This document shows positions 23,495-30,844 of a stretch of DNA of 64,000 nt, piece by piece. Numbering within the stretch: position 1 is the first letter of the stretch; each line of letters starts with the position of its first letter. The notes below the pieces were generated by a model. It was not told where the DNA came from. It did no database searches and saw nothing but the letters and a program-made list of their open reading frames with translations. The stretch covers positions 1-64,000 of the forward strand of contig DATHOE010000037.1 of assembly GCA_035485275.1 (NCBI GenBank). Direction: 5' to 3'. Position numbers and translations under genes: made by a program. This DNA comes from DAIDJD01 sp035485275. Its GTDB lineage: Bacteria > Oederibacteriota > JAJYGY01 > DAIDJD01.

Positions 23495-23997
23495 AGAAGA
23501 CGGAGACCGCCATTTTCGCCATGGGCTGCTTCTGGCAGCCCGACGAATTTTTCCGCACCGTGCCCGGCGTGCTGGCCACGGAGGTCGGCTATATCGGCGG
23601 GAGCGTCGAGGAGCCCAGTTATGAGCAGGTCTGCGGCCACAGGACGGGCCATGCCGAGGCTGTGAAGATCACCTTCGACCCATCGGTCGTGAGCTATGGA
23701 AAGCTCCTGGACCTTTTTTGGAACAACCACGATCCCACCACCCTGAACCGCCAAGGACCGGACATAGGGGACCAATACCGCAGCGCCGTGTTCTGCGCGG
23801 ACGAGGATCAGCGCCTGGAGGCCGTCGCCAGCCGCGGGCGGGTGGCCCGTGAAAAGCTTTGGGGGGATGATCCCCTGGTCACTGAGATCGTGGTTGCGCC
23901 CCAGTGGTGGCCGGCTGAACAGTACCACCAGAAATACCTGATGAAACGGGGCGTCACCCGTTGCCATCTGCCCACGCCGCCTAGGGGCCGGGCCTGA
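23491..23997 (+). CDS. msrA: Peptide-methionine (S)-S-oxide reductase MsrA
   Basis: A 168-residue product from GTG in the GTGA overlap with msrB. The catalytic motif is GCFWQPDEFF: the nucleophilic Cys is present, but the glutamate normally three residues after the Trp is Asp, followed by Glu. EVGYIGGSVEEPSYEQVCGHRTGHAEAVKI and FWNNHDPTTLNRQGPDIG-type segments confirm the family. It reduces methionine-S-sulfoxide with thioredoxin. Resolving cysteines at the C-terminus are not obvious, apart from one in TRCHLP. Confidence 0.93.
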   Translation: MKKTETAIFAMGCFWQPDEFFRTVPGVLATEVGYIGGSVEEPSYEQVCGHRTGHAEAVKITFDPSVVSYGKLLDLFWNNHDPTTLNRQGPDIGDQYRSAVFCADEDQRLEAVASRGRVAREKLWGDDPLVTEIVVAPQWWPAEQYHQKYLMKRGVTRCHLPTPPRGRA

Positions 23998-24203
23998 AGA
24001 TCTGAGTTCGTATAAAGGTCTATCAGCTTCGAATTTTAATTTTCTTGTCAATTTTTCGGCCATGAAGGACCTGTTACGGAACTGTATTTTTTTCGGTGCC
24101 GGCCCAACGGCGTAGATTCCTGGCTTGACGTGGGTCCGGGCGGGAAGAAAATAGGAAGCCTTCCTTTTATAGAATTTTTCAAACCATTTTCACGGAGGAC
24201 TCG

Positions 24204-24698
24204 ATGGGGCAAGCGGTCGTGCATTTTCAGATAGGCGTCGCGGATGACCTGGCCGCCGCGAAATTTTACACCGAACTCTTCGGCTGGATAGCCACCCCCG
24301 TTCCGGGCATGCCGTACCACAGCATTGAGACGGGCGCGGGGCAGGGCATACCCGGAGGCATCGCCAAAGCCGGAAACGAGAGCGAGGCGGTGGTGACCAT
24401 TTACGTGGAAGTGGACGATGTCGCGGAGTCCCTGGCCAAGGCCTCTGGGATGGGGGCCACGGTCACGATGGCGGCCGGTGAGGTGATGCCGGGCCTGGTC
24501 CTGGGCATGTTCAATGATCCCCAGGGCCGCAGCATCGGCTTGGTCCACGACACCCGTCCGCGTCCCGCGGCCGCAGCTGACGCCAAGAAAAAAACCGGCG
24601 CCTCCGCCAAGGCGGAGAAAAAGGTTAGGGCCGGAAAGGGCAAGGATAAGAAACCGAAGAAGGACAAAAAGGGAAAGAAGGGGAAGAAAAAGCGTTGA
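24204..24698 (+). CDS. VOC-superfamily (glyoxalase-like) protein with lysine-rich tail
   Basis: Residues 1-~118 form a VOC fold: VVHFQIGVADDLAAAKFYTELFGW and FNDPQGRSIGLV are the repeating beta-alpha-beta signatures of the glyoxalase/bleomycin-resistance/dioxygenase superfamily; the reaction is unknown. Residues ~120-164 are a low-complexity basic tail (KKKTGASAKAEKKVRAGKGK and on), unusual for this family. GGAGG lies 6 nt before the ATG. The stop overlaps the TTG start of the P-type ATPase, so the two are coupled. Confidence 0.85.
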   Translation: MGQAVVHFQIGVADDLAAAKFYTELFGWIATPVPGMPYHSIETGAGQGIPGGIAKAGNESEAVVTIYVEVDDVAESLAKASGMGATVTMAAGEVMPGLVLGMFNDPQGRSIGLVHDTRPRPAAAADAKKKTGASAKAEKKVRAGKGKDKKPKKDKKGKKGKKKR

Positions 24699-27043
24699 AC
24701 CAAGGAACTGGATCTTCGCGGATTTTGGAATCGATTTCGGCGCTTGATCCGGTGTGCGGCATGAGCGTGGACGTGGCATCGCCCAAGGGCGGGAGCCACG
24801 TCCACGCCGGCCGGACCTATTATTTTTGCAGCGACCATTGCCGCGTCCAATTCGCGGCAGATCCGATCGGTTATTTGGACGGCACGCTTCCTGAAAGCTC
24901 CGATCCCGATGCCATATACACCTGCCCTATGGACCCCGAGATCGAACAAAAGGGGCCCGGTTCCTGTCCGATCTGCGGCATGGCCCTGGAACCCAAGGAT
25001 CCGGCGAGCGTCGACGGAGGGGCCACGCTGAAGGCCGCCCGCAGCCGTTTTCTGCTCAGCGCCCTGTTGGCCGCGCCCCTTGCCGGCCTGGTGATGACGC
25101 AGGAATGGACGGGCTGGCACTGGCCGGCCAGCCCATACGGACGACTGCTTCAGGCCGCCTTGGCCCTTCCGGTGGTGGCTTGGGCGGGCGCTCCCGTTTT
25201 TTCAAAGGCCGCCACCAGCCTCCGTACCCGCAAACTCAACATGTACACCCTCATCGGGCTGGGAACGGGTATGGCCTTGCTTTATAGCCTGGCGGCCCTG
25301 GCGATTCCGGGCGCTTTTCCCTCCGCGTTTTGGCGGCGAGGCCCGGACGGTCCCCAACTGCCCATGTATTTCGAGGCCGCGGCCGTGATCACGGCCCTGG
25401 TCTTGTTGGGGGAATGGCTGGAGCTGCGCGCACGGGGCCAAACCTCCCAGGCTCTCAAAGCCTTGTTGGACCTTCAGGCCCGCACGGCTCGGCGCCTGGA
25501 AGCGGACGGTTCCGAGAGCGAGGTCGACCTCGCTTTGGTTCGGCCGGGCGAGCGTCTGCGCGTGCGTCCCGGAGAGACCGTTCCCGTGGATGGGGAGGTC
25601 TTGGAGGGCCTAAGCTGGGTGGATGAGAGCCGGATGTCCGGCGAGAGCGAGCCGCTGGCCAAGGAGGCCGGGGACGAGGTGCTTGGAGGCACCCTCAACG
25701 GGCAGGGAAGCTTCGTCATGGAGGCCCGCCGGGTGGGCAGGGACAGCCTGCTGGGCCGCATCGTGGCCCAGGTGGCCGAAGCCCAACGCAGCCGCGCGCC
25801 CATCCAAAGGTCGGTGGACCGCGTTTCGGCCGTCTTTGTGCCGGCGGTGGTGGCTTGCGCGGCTGCCAGTTTCATGGTCTGGGCTTTGTGGGGGCCTGAG
25901 CCGCGCCTGGCCATGGCCCTGCTCAACGCCGTGACCGTGCTCATCGTGGCCTGCCCCTGCGCCCTTGGACTGGCCACGCCGATGAGCGTCATGGTGGGCA
26001 TGGGGCGGGCGGCCCAGATGGGGGTATTGTTCCGCGATGCCGAGGCCTTGCAGGCACTGGGAACCGTGGACGTCCTTTGCCTGGACAAAACCGGCACCCT
26101 CACAGAAGGCCGGCCGGCCCTGACTGCCGTTGTAGCTGGGGAAGGCTTGTCCGAAGCGGAATTGCTGGCCCTGGCGGCTGGTTTGGAGCGCCACAGCGAA
26201 CATCCCCTGGCCCGGGCGGTGCTGGAAGCGGCCCAGATGCGCGGATTGTCGCCCCGGCCCTGCGAAGGCTTTTTGTCCGTCGCCGGCCAGGGTGTGGAGG
26301 GGAAAGTGCCGGGCCTGAGCGGAGGCGAAAACCTGGCCGGGGAAGGCCGTTTGCGTATAGGAACCGCCGCCTTCTGCGGTATTAGTGATTTTGCCTGGCT
26401 GGAACGCGCTGAGAGCCTGCGCGCGGAGGGGGCCACGGTCTTTTTCGTGGAACTAGAGGGGCGCACGCTGGGTTTGCTTGCGGTCGCAGATCCGGTCCGC
26501 GCCACGGCCCAGGAGGCCCTGTCCAGGCTCCAAGAGGCTGGATTGCGTTTGATCGTTCTCAGCGGCGACGCTGAAGGCACGGTAAAGGCCGTGGGCAGGC
26601 GAATGGGCCTGACGGAATTGAAGGCCGGGCTTTCTCCCCTTGATAAGGCCGAAGCCGTGCGGAGCCTGCAGTCCGAGGGTTGCCGGGTTGCCATGGCGGG
26701 TGATGGAGTCAACGACGCTCCGGCTTTGGCTGCAGCAACCGTGGGCATCGCCATGGGCACCGGGACGGATGCGGCTAAACTGAGCGCCGGTGTTACCCTC
26801 ATTCGCCCCGACCTAAGGGGCATTCTGAGAGCCCGGTCCTTGTCGAGGGCTGTGCTGCGCAATATCAGCCAGAACCTGTGGTGGGCCTTGCTCTACAACT
26901 CCCTGGGCGTGCCCATCGCGGCCGGCTTGCTTTATCCGTTCACGGGGATGCTGCTCAGTCCTATGTATGCGGCAGCGGCCATGAGCTTGAGTTCATTGTG
27001 TGTCGTGGGCAACGCGCTGAGGCTGAGGCGCTTTGAGAATTGA
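24695..27043 (+). CDS. Heavy-metal (copper-type) P1B-ATPase with N-terminal YHS and CPM/CGM domains
   Basis: A 782-residue pump. The N-terminus carries a YHS domain (DPVCGMSVD … YFCSDHCRVQF, residues ~18-60) and a metal-binding segment YTCPMDPEIEQKGPGSCPIC (~72-95) in place of an HMA domain. Then follow eight predicted helices, the membrane motif VACPCALGLATPMS (CPC), the phosphorylation motif LDKTGTLTEG, and AGDGVNDAPALAAA. CPC with this N-terminus fits Cu(+)/Ag(+) efflux of the CopA/SilP-like group. The TTG start overlaps the VOC stop; starting later would remove the YHS domain. Confidence 0.93.
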   Translation: MNQGTGSSRILESISALDPVCGMSVDVASPKGGSHVHAGRTYYFCSDHCRVQFAADPIGYLDGTLPESSDPDAIYTCPMDPEIEQKGPGSCPICGMALEPKDPASVDGGATLKAARSRFLLSALLAAPLAGLVMTQEWTGWHWPASPYGRLLQAALALPVVAWAGAPVFSKAATSLRTRKLNMYTLIGLGTGMALLYSLAALAIPGAFPSAFWRRGPDGPQLPMYFEAAAVITALVLLGEWLELRARGQTSQALKALLDLQARTARRLEADGSESEVDLALVRPGERLRVRPGETVPVDGEVLEGLSWVDESRMSGESEPLAKEAGDEVLGGTLNGQGSFVMEARRVGRDSLLGRIVAQVAEAQRSRAPIQRSVDRVSAVFVPAVVACAAASFMVWALWGPEPRLAMALLNAVTVLIVACPCALGLATPMSVMVGMGRAAQMGVLFRDAEALQALGTVDVLCLDKTGTLTEGRPALTAVVAGEGLSEAELLALAAGLERHSEHPLARAVLEAAQMRGLSPRPCEGFLSVAGQGVEGKVPGLSGGENLAGEGRLRIGTAAFCGISDFAWLERAESLRAEGATVFFVELEGRTLGLLAVADPVRATAQEALSRLQEAGLRLIVLSGDAEGTVKAVGRRMGLTELKAGLSPLDKAEAVRSLQSEGCRVAMAGDGVNDAPALAAATVGIAMGTGTDAAKLSAGVTLIRPDLRGILRARSLSRAVLRNISQNLWWALLYNSLGVPIAAGLLYPFTGMLLSPMYAAAAMSLSSLCVVGNALRLRRFEN

Positions 27044-27093
27044 AGCTGTTCGATGTTTCCCGCCGTCCTATTCACACAAAAATTTAGAAACGA

Positions 27094-27115
27094 CCTATTT
27101 TTTTAAAAAAATAGG
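27094..27115. repeat. Perfect 22-bp palindrome, possible terminator
   Basis: CCTATTTTTTTAAAAAAATAGG is self-complementary (11 bp per arm, no loop beyond the turn). It lies 50 nt after the P-ATPase stop, between it and the convergent XRE gene. It may act as a weak bidirectional terminator or a protein site. Confidence 0.4.
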
Positions 27116-27174
27116 GAGTTCGGGTGTATGGAAGGGAACAAGATTTAATACCAGGCAAGAAAGATTGATGGGAC

Positions 27175-27486
27175 TCAGAGGTCCTGCCAGGTTTGGATGA
27201 AGTCAGGCTTCTGTCCCAGGAGCCTAATTAGGCGGCTTGCCACCCCATCAGGACGACGGACACCGCGTTCCCAGGCCGTGACACTGTGGGAGCTCACACC
27301 AACCAGATCCGCGAAGCGCGCCTGGGACACGTTCATGCCCTTGCGCGTAGCCTTGACCTCAGCGGGGCTGGCGGGGAGGCGGTCAGATGCGGATTTTCCT
27401 CTGGCCACAACTTGGCTCATTGCGGCGATTGGGCCTGATTCATTTCCTGTAATGGTGGCGGCTTCTTTCATGCTTAGCTTTGGCAT
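27175..27486 (-). CDS. XRE-family regulator (HigA-like), orphan
   Basis: A 103-residue protein with an HTH at ~45-85: VKATRKGMNVSQARFADLVG then VSSHSVTAWERGVRRPDG, the same architecture as the HigA-type protein at 2350. The N-terminal ~40 residues resemble the dimerising segment of antitoxins. AGGAGG lies 8 nt upstream of the ATG. No toxin gene is evident next to it; the region beyond is AT-rich and degenerate, so a partner may have been lost. Confidence 0.8.
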   Translation of the reverse strand: MPKLSMKEAATITGNESGPIAAMSQVVARGKSASDRLPASPAEVKATRKGMNVSQARFADLVGVSSHSVTAWERGVRRPDGVASRLIRLLGQKPDFIQTWQDL

Positions 27487-28201
27487 GGCATCCTCCTGTC
27501 AGGTACAGTGTTGAATCTAAGGCTCTCCTATTTTGAGCAAAAGTTGTGCTATAATTTCAGACTAACGTTTTTCTTATAGATAAAATAGCATAATAACAGG
27601 TCATATTATACATAAAACAGAGTCAATAGTTATACTTTGTATATATAAATGTACAAAAATTATAATTATGTATAAATTATATATATTTATAGTGCATACA
27701 AAAAACGAACTAAATTTTTTGGACTGTTTCGTTCGAAACAATGCCCTCGAAAAGGTCAAAGTTAACAGAGGGGCAGATCACCGACGTGCTCAAGCAAGCC
27801 CAAACTGTTATTCTTGCGGTCGAGACAATTCGCAAGTTTTGAATGAGCAAGATGACGCTTTGCGAGAATGCTCGGGGGTATATTTGGGTGGTTTCCGGGC
27901 ACTCTTTTTGGCGGGCTTGGTTGTCTTGAACTTTGACTTTTTGGTCAGGCCAGCCGGGGTTTTTCACCCATTGCCCCACGGTCACCGGACGGCCTTTCTG
28001 CGCTTCGTAGAAGGCCATTCGGGTCCCCTTTAGGTCGCCTTCGCCCTTGAGCATCGCTTTTAATTGTTAACGTTAAACATGACAACTTTCGCAAGTCAAT
28101 TTTCAATCGATACAGTCAATGTGCTGTTATGGCGTCGAGAGCAAAAGGGCGTAGGACTAAAATTCTTACGCCCCGTAGTTAGATTTATGAGCCGGGAAAT
28201 T
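27487..28201. other. AT-rich intergenic region with degenerate sequence
   Basis: About 715 bases, very AT-rich from 27540 to 27720 (long TATA-type runs). It holds the leader of the XRE gene, an IS3-like transposase remnant at 27741-27842, and an open frame of 114 codons on the minus strand (27710-28054; MAFYEAQKGRPVTVGQWVKN…) with no recognisable family. A 7-bp hairpin (28147-28153 with 28167-28173) precedes the end of the next gene. No complete, confident gene is seen. Confidence 0.5.
27741..27842 (+). pseudogene. IS3-family transposase OrfA remnant
   Basis: An ATG opens a 33-codon frame beginning MPSKRSKLTEGQITDVLKQA, very like the N-terminus of IS3-group OrfA proteins (MxKSRFTExQIVxILKxAxxG). 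The similarity breaks after ~21 residues and the frame stops at 27842. Flanking sequence has no further transposase or clear terminal repeats, so this is a fragment of a decayed insertion. Confidence 0.5.
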
Positions 28202-28999
28202 TTAAAACGTCGTCGAAAGTAGTGTAATGTGTGGCTCGAGATTTTGAGCAAAATTCACTTGGGGAATTTGCCAAGATACCTGTTTGTCTTCAATGTGTAT
28301 TAATCCTGAGTCGTCCATTGTTCTCCGGTTACGATTTTTTCCAATGTGCCATAAGATTAAACCAGTAATTCCGTCGGCAGCTCCGAGGGAAGCAATGAGA
28401 ATGCCATAATCCTCCAAGTTCGCACCATTTGCTTCATTGGTCGCATCTGTATCAGCCGCAATATAGTTGCCGTCGCTTAAGTCAGTGCTATAAGAATCAG
28501 CTGCGCTCTGATAACTGTTAATTCCAGAGCCCGCCATAATTACTCCGCCAACAGTTGCAGCTAATCCAGTCCAAAACATGATCCTACCAGTTGAGACCAT
28601 TCCTGAATTTGGTAATGTGTTTTCATTATTTATTATTTCGTAATTTTTTTGATATTTTTTATGATGATAATTTTTTTTAATAATTTCAGAATCATAGGAA
28701 TCATCAGGATCATCGGTATAGTCTTTGAGAGATATACGTTTTCCTTCAGAATCAAATACCTTTTCAATTTTTGTCATGGAAATTTCCTTAATATCGCCAT
28801 TGGGGGATTTCAACGTCACGCCTGTAAGATCAATGCCAATCAAGATTCCAGTTATACCCCCTCCGTCATTTACCAATATCACAGTGACGGATTGGTTTGC
28901 TAATCCATCAGCGGTCAAGTTAAGTGATAGAATAAATGCCAGAATAAAAAAGCAAGCAAACAAAAAATTACTTTGTTTTTTGACTAGTTCTATATTCAT
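28202..28999 (-). CDS. AT-rich gene for exported/membrane protein of unknown function
   Basis: A 265-residue product with an N-terminal hydrophobic signal or anchor (FLFACFFILAFILSLNLTADG). Residues ~37-85 form a short beta-rich domain (VTVILVNDGGGITGILIGID, then KSPNGDIKEISMTKIEKVF) with spacing like Sm-like beta-barrels. A charged Asp/Tyr/Lys/Asn-rich linker and a second hydrophobic segment (MFWTGLAATVGGVIMAGSGI, ~143-162) follow. I do not recognise the family. Codon use is far from the GC-rich surroundings, indicating horizontal origin. Confidence 0.65.
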   Translation of the reverse strand: MNIELVKKQSNFLFACFFILAFILSLNLTADGLANQSVTVILVNDGGGITGILIGIDLTGVTLKSPNGDIKEISMTKIEKVFDSEGKRISLKDYTDDPDDSYDSEIIKKNYHHKKYQKNYEIINNENTLPNSGMVSTGRIMFWTGLAATVGGVIMAGSGINSYQSAADSYSTDLSDGNYIAADTDATNEANGANLEDYGILIASLGAADGITGLILWHIGKNRNRRTMDDSGLIHIEDKQVSWQIPQVNFAQNLEPHITLLSTTF

Positions 29000-29067
29000 A
29001 GTATTCCTTAAGTTGGAGTATTATTGATGAATCTATTTCGTATTTTTATATTTGTATTCCTGCTAGG

Positions 29068-29523
29068 TTAATCAATCCAATAACCGTAACCATTCCCAAT
29101 ACAGCCAAAATGCAATTCGTTGCAACACGATGAAGATGCAGACGAAGAACTTATGACAGCTGCAGTGGAATAATTGCAGCCATTTAATGTTACTGTATGA
29201 GCATAATTAGATGCATAAGGGCCAACCGCATATGCGGTTCCACCAGAAAGTGTAATTGGAATGCCGCTATCAACTTGAAATACTACAGAGGTGCAGTCTG
29301 ACGCATTTTGAATTAAAAACCAATTTCCCGAAGTTGGAAACGTGTTAAGAAATACATTACTGAAGTTTGCCGAACAAGATTGAGATACAGGCGTTGGGTT
29401 GCTGTTGGGGTTAAAAGGATTGTTGGCATGGTTACAGCTGAGACAGAAACCTACAACTATGAAAATTAGATAGTAAAAAAATGCGGGGGATTCCACCTGT
29501 TCTAGCACAATTTTTTTCCGCAT
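29068..29523 (-). CDS. Putative lipoprotein, AT-rich accessory gene
   Basis: A 151-residue product with an N-terminal hydrophobic segment (FFYYLIFIVVGFCLSCNHAN) whose LSC triplet can serve as a lipobox; the mature part begins NHANNPFNPNSNPTP. The rest is Ser/Asn/Cys-rich and beta-prone with six further cysteines near SSSCCNELHFGC, suggesting disulfides. The family is unknown. It lies 68 nt upstream of the 28202 gene on the same strand and shares its AT-rich codon use. Confidence 0.6.
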   Translation of the reverse strand: MRKKIVLEQVESPAFFYYLIFIVVGFCLSCNHANNPFNPNSNPTPVSQSCSANFSNVFLNTFPTSGNWFLIQNASDCTSVVFQVDSGIPITLSGGTAYAVGPYASNYAHTVTLNGCNYSTAAVISSSSASSSCCNELHFGCIGNGYGYWID

Positions 29524-29666
29524 TGCCCAGTCACCCCCAAGCTTCGAGAACCAAAAGTTTTGAAAAGTATATCAAATACGTATTTGTGGGTCAAAATTAA
29601 AGTGAGGCAGTGACTAGGATGGTCTTGACATGCTCATCATATATGATGTAATTTATTGGGGGATCG

Positions 29667-29978
29667 ATGCAAAGACGTTACGATACATCCGAAAGCCAGA
29701 GAATGGTGAATACCATCCTCACTGGTCAGGAATGGGATTCGCTGGACATCCAACTTACTTGTATCGACCGAGGTTTGGGAATGTTCGGTCGAAGGGATAT
29801 CCGCATCGAGGCCGCGAAGAGAACGATCATAATTACGGTCTATGTTTCTTCGCAGCTTGATGCGATCTATGTCTTGGGCTATCACCTAGAAAGGAAAGGT
29901 GAGCCGACTGACAACCAGAGGATGCGAATTGTCGAGTATATTGCTGAGATTCAGGCCCTTGAAAAAAATAGGAGCTGA
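29667..29978 (+). CDS. Unknown small protein, first gene of a second toxin/antitoxin-like pair
   Basis: A 103-residue cytosolic protein with no recognised motif: a mixed alpha/beta pattern with a beta strand (RTIIITVYV) and a charged helical C-terminus (RMRIVEYIAEIQALEKNRS). GGGGG lies 5 nt before the ATG. One base separates its stop from the ATG of an XRE gene, an arrangement like HigBA or other toxin-first modules, but the sequence does not resemble RelE/HigB folds obviously. Function unknown. Confidence 0.6.
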   Translation: MQRRYDTSESQRMVNTILTGQEWDSLDIQLTCIDRGLGMFGRRDIRIEAAKRTIIITVYVSSQLDAIYVLGYHLERKGEPTDNQRMRIVEYIAEIQALEKNRS

Positions 29979-29979
29979 C

Positions 29980-30333
29980 ATGAAGACCTCTGTTTTGGAA
30001 AGGGAACATAAAGGTGCAAGCAAGCTGGCGCCCAGCATCTTCGATCCCAGTTGGCAAGGAACAGATGAAGATACTCTGTTTAAAAAAAATAGGCCTGATC
30101 TATTTGGACAGAAGAAAAAACCAAGTGAAAAGCATCGACTGGCCCGACAACTCTTTACGTTACGCAAGGCCGCTGGACTTTCCCAAGGCCAGATAGCCAA
30201 GAGGGCGGGCATAGGATCAGCCACTTATCAACGTATTGAGGAGTGTCAGCCGGTGGCCAATCCCGGCCTGGATATTCTTGTTAAGCTGGCCCGCGCTTTT
30301 GGCGTCGACATTCAAAGTCTTTTCCCCAAATAG
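29980..30333 (+). CDS. XRE-family regulator, probable antitoxin partner
   Basis: A 117-residue protein with a C-terminal HTH_3 domain at ~48-115: KHRLARQLFTLRKAAGLSQG, then QIAKRAGIGSATYQRIEE and VKLARAFGVDIQSLFPK. The ATG at 29980 (GGAGC 6 nt upstream) gives a start right after the previous stop. The N-terminal half is basic and Lys/Asp-rich, possibly the toxin-binding segment. Similar single-domain XRE proteins repress their own operon. Confidence 0.8.
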   Translation: MKTSVLEREHKGASKLAPSIFDPSWQGTDEDTLFKKNRPDLFGQKKKPSEKHRLARQLFTLRKAAGLSQGQIAKRAGIGSATYQRIEECQPVANPGLDILVKLARAFGVDIQSLFPK

Positions 30334-30486
30334 ATCTTTTGACGCTCTATGGTTTTCGTAGATTCTTGCTGGATTGAGACACTTCAGGCAAAGTCCGGCT
30401 AATGTTCAGAATGTAGGGAATAAAGGCATCCAGAGGTACATTCTATAGTGAGATTTCATACGCATGAGAGCCGGAGGTATGCATTC

Positions 30487-30663
30487 ATGAAGAAAAAGCC
30501 CTTTAAAGTGCTTCAATGGGCCCTGTTCCTGGTAGGACTCTCTGTCATCTGTGCCGGATGTTTCTGGGGCTACGGAGGCCGTGGCTATCATGACGGTCGC
30601 GGTGGTTGGAGAGGCGATGGAGACAGAGGCGGTTACGGACACGATGGCGGTTACGGCCGTTAG
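30487..30663 (+). CDS. Small glycine-rich lipoprotein
   Basis: A 58-residue protein: signal sequence VLQWALFLVGLSVICAGC with lipobox CAGC (lipidated Cys26), then a mature part made almost only of Gly, Tyr, Arg, Asp and His (WGYGGRGYHDGRGG and repeats of GxGGYG type). GGAGG lies about 9 nt before the ATG. It resembles the many uncharacterised Gly-rich envelope lipoproteins; no function can be given. A strong terminator follows at once. Confidence 0.6.
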   Translation: MKKKPFKVLQWALFLVGLSVICAGCFWGYGGRGYHDGRGGWRGDGDRGGYGHDGGYGR

Positions 30664-30673
30664 GGCCGTCGTT

Positions 30674-30719
30674 AAACCGGGTCATGCGTCCGTCCCTTGG
30701 GAAGCATGACTCGGTTTTT
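30674..30719 (+). terminator. Intrinsic terminator after the glycine-rich lipoprotein gene
   Basis: A 14-bp stem with one G-T pair (AAACCGGGTCATGC at 30674-30687 with GCATGACTCGGTTT at 30704-30717) has a 16-nt loop and ends in a T-run (GGTTTTT). Confidence 0.8.
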
Positions 30720-30844
30720 AGCGACCCTGGGGGGCCGCTGTACGCCTCCCTTTTTTCCATTACTTAGTTAACCTCGTCTTAACGATTTTTTCCGCGTCTT
30801 TTGGTACCATCAATCCCTTTGATGCCCTAAGACCCAGGATAGCC

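Noticed and set aside
23998..24203. Intergenic region before the VOC gene checked for a metal-sensing riboswitch or copper operator
   Set aside because: No riboswitch consensus or clear dyad for a copper regulator was seen.
27710..28054. Minus-strand open frame of 114 codons in the AT-rich intergenic region
   Set aside because: No recognisable family or clear ribosome site, and the second half overlaps the transposase remnant; kept only as a comment in the intergenic entry.
30408..30444. 8-bp inverted repeat AGAATGTA/TACATTCT upstream of the glycine-rich lipoprotein
   Set aside because: Long 21-nt loop and short arms; likely by chance in AT-rich DNA.
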